This document shows positions 16,885 to 24,998 of a stretch of 64,000 bases of DNA, piece after piece. Positions within the stretch are counted from its first letter, which is position 1, and each line of letters begins with the position of its first letter. The notes under the pieces were generated by a model. It searched no databases. It was not told where the DNA came from and worked only from the letters and a program-made list of their open reading frames with translations. The position numbers were made by a program, and so were the translations under genes. This DNA is from CAVWTN01 sp963757945 (GTDB lineage Bacteria; Vulcanimicrobiota; Vulcanimicrobiia; Vulcanimicrobiales; Vulcanimicrobiaceae), in contig CAVWTN010000001.1 of the NCBI GenBank assembly GCA_963757945.1, forward strand, positions 62,001-126,000, read 5' to 3'.

Positions 16885-17634
16885 TCACCCTAGTTCGAGC
16901 TTCGCTGCCGCGGCGGCGTCTACGAACCAGGAGAGCGAGCCGCCGTCCGGCTGGACGGCTTGAATCGGGGTCCGCACGGTATCGTGCGGGCCCTGAATCG
17001 CGTTCTTGAGCGCTTCGGCCTTTGCCTCACCGGCGGTCGCGATCGCGACGGCGCGGGCCCCGTTGATGGCGCGCGGCGTCAGCGTGATCCGGTGCGCGCC
17101 GAGCTTTTCAACCCAGGGCGCGCGGACGAGCTGCGCGTCGTCCTCGAACGGATCGCTTCCCGGGAAGAGCGAGGCCGTGTGCCCGTCGGGGCCCATGCCC
17201 AAGAGCACGAGATCGAAGGCCGGCGAAGGTCCGAGCAAGTCGCGCAGCACACCCGCGTATGCCGCGGCCGCCAACTGCGGGTCGATCTCCCCGCGCATGC
17301 GGAAGATCTGCTCGGGCGCGATGCCGAGCGGACCGAAGAGCGCGTCTTGGGCGCTCTTGAAGTTGGATTGCGGGTCGGCCGGCGGCACGCAACGCTCGTC
17401 GCCGAAGAAGAAGCGAACGCGCGACCAGTCGATCGCCGAGCGGTACGGCTCCGCTGCGAGCAGCGCGTACGCGGCCTTCGGAGTGGAGCCGCCGGCAAGC
17501 GCGAGGTCGAACCGCCCGCGCGCCGCGATCGCGTCTCGCGCCTTTGCGGAGAGGAATTTCGTCACGAGCTCGGCGAGCGCCGCTTCATCGGCTGCGATGC
17601 GCAGCTCGGCGGGCGCGCTCAGATCTTCCGCCAT
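16885..17634 (-). CDS. pgl: 6-phosphogluconolactonase
   Basis: Hydrolyses 6-phosphogluconolactone to 6-phosphogluconate, the second step of the oxidative pentose-phosphate pathway. The 249-aa protein shows the SugarP-isomerase-like motifs: LALAGGSTPKAAYALL (about 44-59), FFFGDERCVPPADPQSNF, LLGMGPDGHTASLFPG, and RITLTPRAINGA. It overlaps zwf by 16 bases and is the last gene of the minus-strand sugar-phosphate operon. Confidence 0.95.
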   Translation of the reverse strand: MAEDLSAPAELRIAADEAALAELVTKFLSAKARDAIAARGRFDLALAGGSTPKAAYALLAAEPYRSAIDWSRVRFFFGDERCVPPADPQSNFKSAQDALFGPLGIAPEQIFRMRGEIDPQLAAAAYAGVLRDLLGPSPAFDLVLLGMGPDGHTASLFPGSDPFEDDAQLVRAPWVEKLGAHRITLTPRAINGARAVAIATAGEAKAEALKNAIQGPHDTVRTPIQAVQPDGGSLSWFVDAAAAAKLELG

Positions 17635-19199
17635 TCGCGGCCGTCGGCCACGAGCAGCGCATCCGCATTCTGAGGGCCCTCGCTCCCGGCGAGGTAGTTC
17701 GGAAAGTTCTCCGCCCGGGTCGTGCTCCAGCGCTCGAGGATCGGCATCACGGTCTGCCAGGCGAGCTGCACGGCATCCCAGCGCGTGAACAGCGTGGCAT
17801 CACCGCGCAGCGCGTCCGCGATCAAGCGCTCGTAGGCGGGCGCGGAGCGCGTTTCGAAGCCGCTGCCGTAATTGAAATCCATCGTGACCGTGCGGATGTG
17901 CATCTTCTGGCCGGGCATCTTCGCGTTGAAGCACAGCGAGACGCCCTCCTCGGGTTGAATCTTCAAGACGAGCACGTTCGTGCGGATCTCGTCGCCGGCT
18001 TCCCCGAAGAGCCGTAGCGGGAGTCCGCGAAAGAACACCGCGATCTCTGAGCTCTTGGCCGCCAGCCGTTTGCCGCTGCGCAGATAGAACGGTACGTCGG
18101 CCCAGCGCCAGTTATCGAGGAAGAGCTTGACGCTGGCGTAGGTCTCCGTGTTCGAACGCGGATCGACGCTGGGCTCTTGCCGGTACCCGGGCACGGGTTT
18201 TCCGTCGATGAGGCCCGGCCCGTATTGGCCTCGCGCCGTCAACTTCGGAACGGCGTCGATCTTGATCGGACGCAGCGCCGAGAGCGCCTTGAACTTCTCG
18301 TCGCGGATCGCATCGGCGGAGGCCGTCACGGGCGGCTCCATCGCGACGAGTGCGAGCAGGTTCATCACGTGGTTCTGGATCATGTCGCGCAACGTCCCGG
18401 CGCCTTCGTAGTAGCCGCCGCGCCCTTCCACGCCGACCGTCTCGGCAGCGGTGATCTGCACGCAATCGACGTAGCGGCGATTCCACAACGGCTCGAAGAT
18501 CATGTTCGCGAAGCGTAGCGCCATGATGTCCTGCACGGGCTCTTTGCCGAGATAGTGGTCGATGCGGAAGATCTGCTGTTCGTCGAAGACCTTCGTGATT
18601 TCGGCCTGAAGCCCGCGCGCGCTCTCGAGATCGCTGCCGAACGGCTTCTCGACGATGATGCGCGTCCAGCCGGCCGGATTGTTCTTGGGGCCGAGACCGG
18701 CGTCATCGAGCTGGGCGACGATCTTCGCGAACACGCCGGGCGGCGTGCACAGATAGAACAGCCGGTTGCTCCGCGTTCCCAGCGTCGCATCGTTCGTTTC
18801 GAGCTGCGCTGCCAGGCGCCGAAACGTATCGCGGTCGTCGAATTCGCCGCCGACGTACGTCAGCCGGCGCGAGAACTCGCTCCAAGCGGGTTCGGCGCTC
18901 GCGCCCGAGCGCGAGTAGGTATCGATCGAGTCCTTCACGCGCGAGCGAAATGCATCGTTCGAGAGCGGCGCGCGCGAAAAGCCGACGATGCCGAAGTTCG
19001 CCGGCAACACCTTCTCGAGAAACAGATTGTAGAGCGCCGGAAACAGCATGCGTTTCGCCAGATCGCCGGACGCTCCGAAGAAAACGATCGAGCACGGATC
19101 GGCGATGCGCAACGTGCCGTTGGGCCGGATCCCGTGCGAATCGGTCGTGACGGTCGCGGCGGCGGCCGTCTCGTCCATGATCAAAGGCGGATCGCTCAT
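17619..19199 (-). CDS. zwf: Glucose-6-phosphate 1-dehydrogenase
   Basis: Oxidises glucose-6-phosphate to the lactone with NADP+ or NAD+. The 526-aa enzyme has the Rossmann motif FFGASGDLAKRMLFPALYNL near residue 40, the active-site block RIDHYLGKEPVQDIMALRFA, and the downstream EKPFG and NHVMNLLALVAMEPP blocks. It overlaps pgl (16 bases) and gnd (4 bases), so the oxidative branch is translationally coupled. An N-terminal tail of about 35 residues precedes the Rossmann fold. Confidence 0.96.
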   Translation of the reverse strand: MSDPPLIMDETAAAATVTTDSHGIRPNGTLRIADPCSIVFFGASGDLAKRMLFPALYNLFLEKVLPANFGIVGFSRAPLSNDAFRSRVKDSIDTYSRSGASAEPAWSEFSRRLTYVGGEFDDRDTFRRLAAQLETNDATLGTRSNRLFYLCTPPGVFAKIVAQLDDAGLGPKNNPAGWTRIIVEKPFGSDLESARGLQAEITKVFDEQQIFRIDHYLGKEPVQDIMALRFANMIFEPLWNRRYVDCVQITAAETVGVEGRGGYYEGAGTLRDMIQNHVMNLLALVAMEPPVTASADAIRDEKFKALSALRPIKIDAVPKLTARGQYGPGLIDGKPVPGYRQEPSVDPRSNTETYASVKLFLDNWRWADVPFYLRSGKRLAAKSSEIAVFFRGLPLRLFGEAGDEIRTNVLVLKIQPEEGVSLCFNAKMPGQKMHIRTVTMDFNYGSGFETRSAPAYERLIADALRGDATLFTRWDAVQLAWQTVMPILERWSTTRAENFPNYLAGSEGPQNADALLVADGREWRKI

Positions 19200-20116
19200 C
19201 CGCCGGCCACCGGCGCCTGGGCCTCCGGCTTGACGGCGTGCCCGCCGAACTGATTGCGCAACGCCGCGATCACTTTCGCGCTGAACGATTCGTCCTGTCG
19301 CGAGACGAAGCGCGAGAGCAGCGCGAGCGTGATGACGGGCGCCGGAACGTCCTCGTCGATCGCGGCCTGCACCGTCCAGCGCCCTTCGCCCGAATCCTCG
19401 ACGTAGCCGCGAATCGCGGCGAGTTTGGGATCGTCACGCAGCGCGAGTTCGGCCAGCTCCAACAGCCAGGAGCGGACGACGCTGCCGTGCAGCCACAGTT
19501 CCGCCAGTTGATGCAGGTCGTATCCGTACGGCGATTTCTCGAGGATCTCGAAGCCCTCACCGTAGGCCGCGAGCATGCCGTACTCGATGCCGTTGTGCAC
19601 CATCTTCGAGAAATGCCCGGCTCCGCTCGGTCCGACGTGCGCGTAACCGCCGGCGGGCGCGAGCGTGAGGAAGATCGGCTCGCAGCGCGCCACGGGCGCC
19701 GCGTCTCCGCCGACCATCAAACAGTATCCGTTCTCCAGACCCCACACGCCGCCGCTCGTTCCGGCGTCGATGAAATCGATGCCCTTCGCCTTCGCCGCGG
19801 CGTAACGAGCCGTCGAGTCCTTGTAGTTCGAGTTTCCGCCGTCGACGATCGCATCGCCGGGCGCCAAGAGATCGAGCAGGCGCGCGATGGTGTCGTCGGT
19901 CGCCTTGCCCGAAGGGACCATGATCCAGACGACGCGCGGCGCGGGCAGATGCGCGACCAGATCGTCGAGCGAACTCGTCCCCGTCGCCCCGGCGGCGCTC
20001 GCCTTCGCGACCGCATCCTGCCCGCGGGAATACACGACGACGTCGTGCCCTCCGCGCAGCAGCCGAAGCGTCATATTCGCGCCCATGCGCCCGAGCCCGA
20101 CCATTCCGAGTTGCAT
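19196..20116 (-). CDS. gnd: 6-phosphogluconate dehydrogenase, short (decarboxylating) type
   Basis: Converts 6-phosphogluconate to ribulose-5-phosphate and CO2. At 306 aa it belongs to the short class, about 160 residues shorter than E. coli Gnd, which includes NAD-preferring members. Motifs are GLGRMGANM (residues 7-15), IVDGGNSNYKD, SGGVWGLENGYCLMVGG and the catalytic-lysine block FSKMVHNGIEYGM. An acidic residue that would settle NAD versus NADP preference is not evident: the second strand ends VVVYSRG, and its Ser-Arg resembles NADP-type enzymes, so the cofactor is left open. The IS element lies 400 bases upstream and separates the gene from the tal/pgi fusion. Confidence 0.93.
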   Translation of the reverse strand: MQLGMVGLGRMGANMTLRLLRGGHDVVVYSRGQDAVAKASAAGATGTSSLDDLVAHLPAPRVVWIMVPSGKATDDTIARLLDLLAPGDAIVDGGNSNYKDSTARYAAAKAKGIDFIDAGTSGGVWGLENGYCLMVGGDAAPVARCEPIFLTLAPAGGYAHVGPSGAGHFSKMVHNGIEYGMLAAYGEGFEILEKSPYGYDLHQLAELWLHGSVVRSWLLELAELALRDDPKLAAIRGYVEDSGEGRWTVQAAIDEDVPAPVITLALLSRFVSRQDESFSAKVIAALRNQFGGHAVKPEAQAPVAGG

Positions 20117-20239
20117 GCGCTCTCCTCGCGTGTTCCGTTTGCAAGCGGAACCTACTCAAAGACCGCGCGCATGCACCGGAAAGTTCCAAATCGCATCCTG
20201 AGCGTGTCGAGCGGCGGCCGGCGGATCGGAGCTGGCCCC

Positions 20240-20388
20240 GGCGGGCGGGGCGGCGACATGCCCCCGCGGGGAGGCCCGCGATTTCGCATCCATGCGAAAT
20301 CGCTACTCGTGCACTTGCCCGCTCCCGCCATCCTGGCTCCGCGGGCAAGCTGCACGCCCCGCGGGAGCATGTCGCCGCCCCACCCGCC
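20240..20388. repeat. 149-base nested inverted-repeat structure
   Basis: The outer arms 20240-20271 and 20357-20388 pair over 32 bases with two mismatches. Inside are a perfect 11-base hairpin with a 2-base loop (20279-20302, CGATTTCGCAT / ATGCGAAATCG) and a second pair, 20309-20322 with 20341-20355 (GTGCACTTGCCCGC / GCGGGCAAGCTGCAC, one bulge). It lies in the 400-base gap between gnd and the IS element. It has no coding content and could be a REP-like or MITE-like element, or a structured leader RNA. Confidence 0.7.
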
Positions 20389-20487
20389 TACCTCATTGCT
20401 TCTCGATTCGCCGAGGTTGCAGGTCGTGGCTGGGGCGGTTCGATCGCCCTTTGCTTCGAGTGGCCGCCTGTCGCTCTTGAGGTCGAT

Positions 20488-20516
20488 GTCCCCCTTGAGC
20501 TTGTCGTCCTTCGACA
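20488..20516. repeat. Left half of palindromic repeat split by the IS element
   Basis: GTCCCCCTTGAGCTTGTCG and the bases through TTCGACA form the left part of the palindrome whose remainder resumes at 22057. With the IS removed, the core CCTTCGACAAGCTCAGG is restored exactly. Confidence 0.85.
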
Positions 20517-20523
20517 AGATGAG

Positions 20524-20538
20524 ATGAGAAGGCCGGTC
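20524..20538. repeat. Left subterminal inverted repeat of the IS
   Basis: Fifteen bases, exact complement of 22039-22053. Its ATG is in frame with the transposase, but the ribosome-binding site favours the later start. Confidence 0.9.
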
Positions 20539-20607
20539 TCCAATCGGGATCGCTTCTGTAACGAAGCCCCGGACGCACTCGAGGTGCAAGGAAGGAGACC
20601 GACCTTC

Positions 20608-21774
20608 ATGACCAAGCATACCAAAGCCCAAGGAAAAGCCAAGTCCCCGACCCCGAACTCGCCGACGATGAGAACAGGAGTCTCCTACCAAGCAAGCAAG
20701 GCCGACGCTGCCGGGTCTTCCGGGCGCCTGACGATCGGGCTGGATTTAGGCGATCGTTCCACGGCGTACTGCATGCTCGACGCTGACGGACAGATCTTGG
20801 CCGAGGGAAAGTTCAAGACGGTGCGGGCGGCGATCGATCAACAGTTCGGCCGCCTTGCGCCGGCACGCATTGCGTTGGAAGCCGGCACGCACTCCGGATG
20901 GATCAGCCGTTTGATCGAATCGCACGGTCATGACGTGATCGTCGCCAACCCCCGCGAGGTGCGCAAGATCTACCAGAACGACCGCAAGAACGACCGCAAC
21001 GACGCGCGGATTCTGGCACGCTTAGCCCGTGTCGATCCGCAGTTGCTCGCGCCCATTCACCACCGTGATGCGAAGATGCAGGCCGACCTTGCGACCATCC
21101 GAACTCGGGACACGCTTGTGGCGGCGCGGACCAAGTGCGTCAACGCGATGCGCGGTCTGGTGAAGTCGCTAGGCGGGCGACTGCCCAAGTGCAGCACCGA
21201 AAGCTTTTGCAAGCGTGTCGGCGCAGCTATCCCGGCGGATCTGGAAACGGCTTTGCGCCCCCTGATCGTAACCATCCAGACCCTCAACGAGCAGATCCGC
21301 GGCTGTGACAAGCAGATCGAGACGCTCGCGGAGCAAACCTATCCTCAGACGGCACTGCTGCGCCAGGTCGGCAGCGTCGGGGCGCTTACGTCCACAGCGT
21401 TTATCCTCACGATCGCCGACGAAAAACGCTTCACGAAGAGCCGCGAGGTCGGTCCCTTTTTGGGATTGGTTCCCCGACAAGACGATTCCGGCGAGCGCAG
21501 CTCACAACTACGCATCACCAAGACCGGTAACGCCTACCTGCGACGACTCTTGGTTGGAAGCGCCCAGTACATCTTGGGGCCTTTCGGACCCGACACCGAC
21601 CTCCGTCGCTACGGTGAACGGCTGATGCAGCGCGGCGGCAAGAACGCCAAGAAGCGCGCTGTCGTCGCGGTGGCGCGCAAACTTGCCGTGCTCTTGCACC
21701 GGCTGTGGGTCACCGGCGAAGCATACGAGCCCCTGCGCAACTCCAAGCATCCGGAGCCGATGGAAGCGGCGTAA
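20608..21774 (+). CDS. IS110/IS1111-type DEDD transposase (recombinase)
   Basis: RNA-guided-type recombinase of the IS110 family, 388 aa. The start was set at the ATG with AAGGAG upstream rather than the in-frame ATG in the left repeat. The N-terminal RuvC-like (DEDD) domain shows IGLDLGDRSTAYCML (D46), ALEAGTHSGW (E91) and KNDRNDARILARL (D129, D132). A helical spacer leads to the C-terminal Transposase_20 domain: LLRQVGSVGALTSTAFILTI, PFLGLVPRQDDSGERSSQLR with the serine-containing active region, and ITKTGNAYLRRLLVGSAQYI. No frameshift or stop is seen, so the element is probably active. Preferred hosts of such elements are defined short sequences, here a palindromic repeat. Confidence 0.95.
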   Translation: MTKHTKAQGKAKSPTPNSPTMRTGVSYQASKADAAGSSGRLTIGLDLGDRSTAYCMLDADGQILAEGKFKTVRAAIDQQFGRLAPARIALEAGTHSGWISRLIESHGHDVIVANPREVRKIYQNDRKNDRNDARILARLARVDPQLLAPIHHRDAKMQADLATIRTRDTLVAARTKCVNAMRGLVKSLGGRLPKCSTESFCKRVGAAIPADLETALRPLIVTIQTLNEQIRGCDKQIETLAEQTYPQTALLRQVGSVGALTSTAFILTIADEKRFTKSREVGPFLGLVPRQDDSGERSSQLRITKTGNAYLRRLLVGSAQYILGPFGPDTDLRRYGERLMQRGGKNAKKRAVVAVARKLAVLLHRLWVTGEAYEPLRNSKHPEPMEAA

Positions 21775-22038
21775 GGCAAGCCCTTTAACGAAATACGATA
21801 CCAACGAGGTCGGCTGCAAGCGGAGCAACGACGTTTCAATGACCGCCGCGTTCGGGTGACTGCGCCCTGAGCACTGGTCCATCGAGGCCGCGTGACAAGA
21901 TGGCAGCACCCACCTTTCCGAGGAACCTCAACAGGCACAGAGCCCCACAGCGGCTCGTCAAAAGTGCGGATGGAAGCAGGGCGAAAGGGCGGCACGAGGG
22001 CATTGAAGACGCGCTAACCACCCCGTAATCTTGACAAC
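21775..22038 (+). ncRNA. Predicted IS1111 seeker/bridge RNA region
   Basis: In IS1111-group elements the guide RNA lies between the transposase stop and the right end. Here a stem GGGTG-a-CTGC (21854-21863) pairs with GCAG-CACCC (21903-21911) and encloses a 39-base loop. On one side of the loop is CCCTGAGC (21865-21872), matching the bottom strand of the right target flank. On the other side is GACAAG (21894-21899), matching the top strand of the left flank plus the AG core. A small GGTC/GGCC hairpin lies between them. A second, weaker region holds CTCGTC (21954-21959; pairs with the left IS end using one wobble) and ATGGAAG (21971-21977; identical to the right end plus core). The exact RNA ends are unknown. 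Confidence 0.7.
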
Positions 22039-22053
22039 GACCGGCCTTCTCAT
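22039..22053. repeat. Right subterminal inverted repeat of the IS
   Basis: GACCGGCCTTCTCAT, exact complement of 20524-20538. Three further bases (GGA) complete the element. Confidence 0.9.
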
Positions 22054-22056
22054 GGA

Positions 22057-22069
22057 AGCTCAGGGGGAC
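22057..22069. repeat. Right half of the split palindromic repeat
   Basis: AGCTCAGGGGGAC completes the palindrome begun at 20488. It ends 7 bases from the stop codon of the tal/pgi gene, so the intact hairpin once followed that gene directly. Confidence 0.85.
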
Positions 22070-22075
22070 GGGGCG

Positions 22076-24910
22076 TTAGGTTCGGGCGGCGGAGAGGGCT
22101 TCGTCGAGCGCTGCGGTGAGCGCGGCGAGCGCTTCGTCGAGTTGTCCGCTCAAGTGGAGCCTCGCGCCGCGGCGGCCGCGTGAGTCGAGGGACTCGAAAT
22201 CGCCCAGGGCCTGCGCGCGCTCGAGCGTTCGGAAATCGGCCATGCCCGGGATCGGCAGGCCCAGCGGCGGGTCCGCCGTCAGTTGCAGGAAGACGCCGCT
22301 CGGCGGGCCGCCCTTGTGGAGCTGCCCAGTTGAATGCAGGAAGCGTGGGCCGAAGCCCACGGTCGTCGCTACGTGCAGCGCGTCGCGCAGGCGCACGCGC
22401 AGCGCTTGGAGCGCGCTCTCGTGGCGCGCGTCCATCTCGAGATAGGCCGTGATCGCGACGTAGTCGCCGGGGACGACCTGCCCGAGCACGGCGCCCAGGG
22501 CCGTTGCGAGCGAGGGCCCGAGCGCCTGGGCGCGCGATCCGGCGAGCGGGATCACCGCGGCGTGCGGCGTCGAGAGCGCGGCGGCGGGTTCGCGGAATTT
22601 GCCGTTCGCGGCGAACTCCGCGAGCAGGCGTTTCGTGTTGTCCTTGGACTCTTGCACGTTGGGCTGATCGAACGCATCGATGCCGAGCACCGCACCCGCC
22701 GTCGCCGTCGCGATCTCCCAGAGCGCGAATTGCGCGCCGATGTCGTACGCATCGCGCAACCCCAGGCGCACGATCGGCGCGCCGGCCTCGGCCAGCTCGG
22801 CCAACTGCGCTTCGATCCGAGCGTCGGGTTTCAGGCCCGCGCCGACGTAGACGAAAACGCGATCGACGCCGTAGTGCGCCGGGCTTGCGAGCGGCTCGCC
22901 TTCGATCGGAACGATGCCGAGGCCAAGTTTGCCGGTGCTTTCGGCGACGAGTTGTTCGGCCCACGTGCCGAACGCCGCGACCTGCGGATGCGTGACGATC
23001 GTGAGCTTATCGCGCCCGGCGCGCGCGAGCGATCCGATCGTCGCGCCGAAACGCACGGCATCCGCGTCGCGCACGGCGACGGTCTTTCCGTTCGCGGCGA
23101 ACACTTCGAGACCGCGATCGAGCAGCCGCGCGACGTCGTAGCCCGCGAGGGCGGCCGGGACCATTCCGAAGTACGAGAGCGCGGAGTAGCGGCCGCCGAT
23201 CGTGGGATCGTTGAGAAAGATATGGCGGAAACCGTTGGCCTGCGCGTCGGCGACGAGCTTCGTGCCGGGGTCCGTGATCGCGATGAAGTGCGAGCCCGGA
23301 TCCGCCGCTCCCGTCTGCGCGACGCGGTCGTAGAAGTAGCGGAAGAAGGCTTCCGGTTCGATCGTCGTGCCGCTCTTCGAGGCGACGATGAACAGCGTGC
23401 GCCCGAGATCGAGCGCGGCTTCGAGCGTGCGCACTTGCGAGGGATCGCTCGAATCGAGCACGTGCAATTGCGGGAAGCCGCCGGTCCGGCCGAACGTCGC
23501 GCGCAGCACGTCGGGAGCGAGCGAACTGCCGCCCATGCCCAGCACGACGACGTGTTCGAAGACGGCGGCGCATTCGCGCGCGAACGCGACGAGGTTGCCC
23601 GCGTCCGCGAGCACGCGTTCCGGAAAATCGAGCCATCCGAGCGCGTTTGCGACGATGGCGGCATGGTGCGAATCGGCCCACCACGGAGCGGGATCCTTCG
23701 ACCAGAGCTTGCGAAGGAAATCTCCCTGCGCGAGCGCTGCTAGCGCCGCGTCCGGGCCGGCCTCAGCTTTTCCCAGGTCGATCCCCACGTGCACCGCTCC
23801 GCCTTCGAGCAGCGCGCGTTTGGATTCGATCGTCTCGAGCAACGCATTGTAAGAATCCGCGAACGACGTGACGCCTTCATCTTGCAAGCGCGTGGTGACG
23901 TCGTGCAGCGAGATGTGCGCGGCCGCCAATTGCGCGAGCGTCGCGCGCGCACCGTCGAGATCTTCCTCGATTGCGAGCGGGCGAATGCGGCCGTGCGCGA
24001 GGAGCGCGTCGAGAGTCGCGGGTGGAACCGTGTTGACGGTATCCGGGCCGACGACGTTCTCGACATAGAGCAGATCGCTGTAGGCCGGATTCTTCGTTCC
24101 GGTGCTCGCCCACAGGGGGCGCTGCACCTGCGCGCCGGCCGCGGCGAGCGCGGCAAACCGCTGCGAGCCGAAGAGCGCGCGGAAGCTCTGATATGTCAGC
24201 TTCAAATTCGCGACGCCGGTCTTGCCGAGCAGCCCGGCGAGTGCTTCGCCCTTGGCGATGCGATCCGCCAGCAGCTTGTCGACCGCGGTGTCGATGCGGC
24301 TGACGAAGACGCTCGCGACCGAGGCGACGCGGGCCAGCGGCTCGCCGCGTTCCAGTCGCCGCTCCAAGCCCGCGATGTAGGCCTGCGCGACCGCTTCGTA
24401 GGTTTCGACGGAGAAGATCAGCGTGACGTTGACGTTGATGCCCGCTGCGATCGCCTCGGTGATCGCGGGCAGGCCCGGCGGCGTCGCCGGGATCTTGATC
24501 ATCAAGTTTGGACGGTCGACCGCGGCCCACAGCCGCTTCGCCGCGGCGAGCGTGCCGGCCGTATCGGCCGCGAGCAGCGGCGAGACTTCCAAGCTCACGA
24601 AGCCGTCGGCGCCGCCGCTCGCCTCGTAGAGCGGACGGAAGAGGTCGAGCGCGTCGCGGATGTCTTGGATCGCGAGCGCTTCGAAGAGGCCGTTCGCATC
24701 CTTTCCGCTATGTGCGAGCGAGCGGATCTGCGCGTCGTAATCGGTTCCGGTGCCGATCGATTTTTCGAAGATCGTCGGATTCGAGGTCATCCCCCGGACG
24801 CCGGCGTCGATGAGACGTTGCAGCTCGCCGGATGCGAACATGCTGCGCTTGATGTTGTCGAGCCAGATGCTCTGGCCGGCAGCCGTCAGTTCTTGAAGTT
24901 GGCTCCCCAT
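22076..24910 (-). CDS. Bifunctional transaldolase / glucose-6-phosphate isomerase
   Basis: A fused enzyme of 944 aa. Residues 1 to about 360 are transaldolase: SIWLDNIKRSMFASGELQRL, GVRGMTSNPTIFEKSI, the Schiff-base lysine in NLMIKIPATPPGLPAI, and WASTGTKNPAYSDLLYVENV. The rest is glucose-6-phosphate isomerase: VVLGMGGSSLAPDVLRATFG, FIVASKSGTTIEPEAFFRYF, and the late helical block LLAEFAANGKFREPAA. The fusion channels between glycolysis and the non-oxidative pentose-phosphate branch and is known from several bacterial phyla. It follows tkt by 88 bases. The IS element now separates it from gnd, zwf and pgl downstream. Confidence 0.94.
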   Translation of the reverse strand: MGSQLQELTAAGQSIWLDNIKRSMFASGELQRLIDAGVRGMTSNPTIFEKSIGTGTDYDAQIRSLAHSGKDANGLFEALAIQDIRDALDLFRPLYEASGGADGFVSLEVSPLLAADTAGTLAAAKRLWAAVDRPNLMIKIPATPPGLPAITEAIAAGINVNVTLIFSVETYEAVAQAYIAGLERRLERGEPLARVASVASVFVSRIDTAVDKLLADRIAKGEALAGLLGKTGVANLKLTYQSFRALFGSQRFAALAAAGAQVQRPLWASTGTKNPAYSDLLYVENVVGPDTVNTVPPATLDALLAHGRIRPLAIEEDLDGARATLAQLAAAHISLHDVTTRLQDEGVTSFADSYNALLETIESKRALLEGGAVHVGIDLGKAEAGPDAALAALAQGDFLRKLWSKDPAPWWADSHHAAIVANALGWLDFPERVLADAGNLVAFARECAAVFEHVVVLGMGGSSLAPDVLRATFGRTGGFPQLHVLDSSDPSQVRTLEAALDLGRTLFIVASKSGTTIEPEAFFRYFYDRVAQTGAADPGSHFIAITDPGTKLVADAQANGFRHIFLNDPTIGGRYSALSYFGMVPAALAGYDVARLLDRGLEVFAANGKTVAVRDADAVRFGATIGSLARAGRDKLTIVTHPQVAAFGTWAEQLVAESTGKLGLGIVPIEGEPLASPAHYGVDRVFVYVGAGLKPDARIEAQLAELAEAGAPIVRLGLRDAYDIGAQFALWEIATATAGAVLGIDAFDQPNVQESKDNTKRLLAEFAANGKFREPAAALSTPHAAVIPLAGSRAQALGPSLATALGAVLGQVVPGDYVAITAYLEMDARHESALQALRVRLRDALHVATTVGFGPRFLHSTGQLHKGGPPSGVFLQLTADPPLGLPIPGMADFRTLERAQALGDFESLDSRGRRGARLHLSGQLDEALAALTAALDEALSAART

Positions 24911-24998
24911 GCGATCCCTCCGGGCCCGCGCGCGGCGGCCCGTGACCTTTCTTTCATCGTGTGTGCCCGGCTGCGGCGAAGGGCTGCCCGTGGTGCCG

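Larger units (their letters stand above)
20517..22056 (+). mobile_element. IS110-family insertion sequence, IS1111 group
   Basis: A complete element of about 1540 bp. It has perfect 15-base subterminal inverted repeats: 20524-20538 (ATGAGAAGGCCGGTC) and 22039-22053. Setting the ends 7 bases outside the left repeat and 3 bases outside the right one, the known IS1111-group rule, gives flanks that rejoin precisely to CCTTCGACA-AGCTCAGG with no target duplication. An AG dinucleotide is present at both junctions, as expected for a shared recombination core. The transposase is intact and is followed by a 264-base non-coding segment that probably encodes the guide RNA. The element lies between the tal/pgi fusion and gnd. 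Confidence 0.93.

Noticed and set aside
20524..20607. Transposase start at the ATG in the left inverted repeat
   Set aside because: No ribosome-binding site precedes it, and the extra 28 residues have no family similarity; ATG 20608 has AAGGAG.
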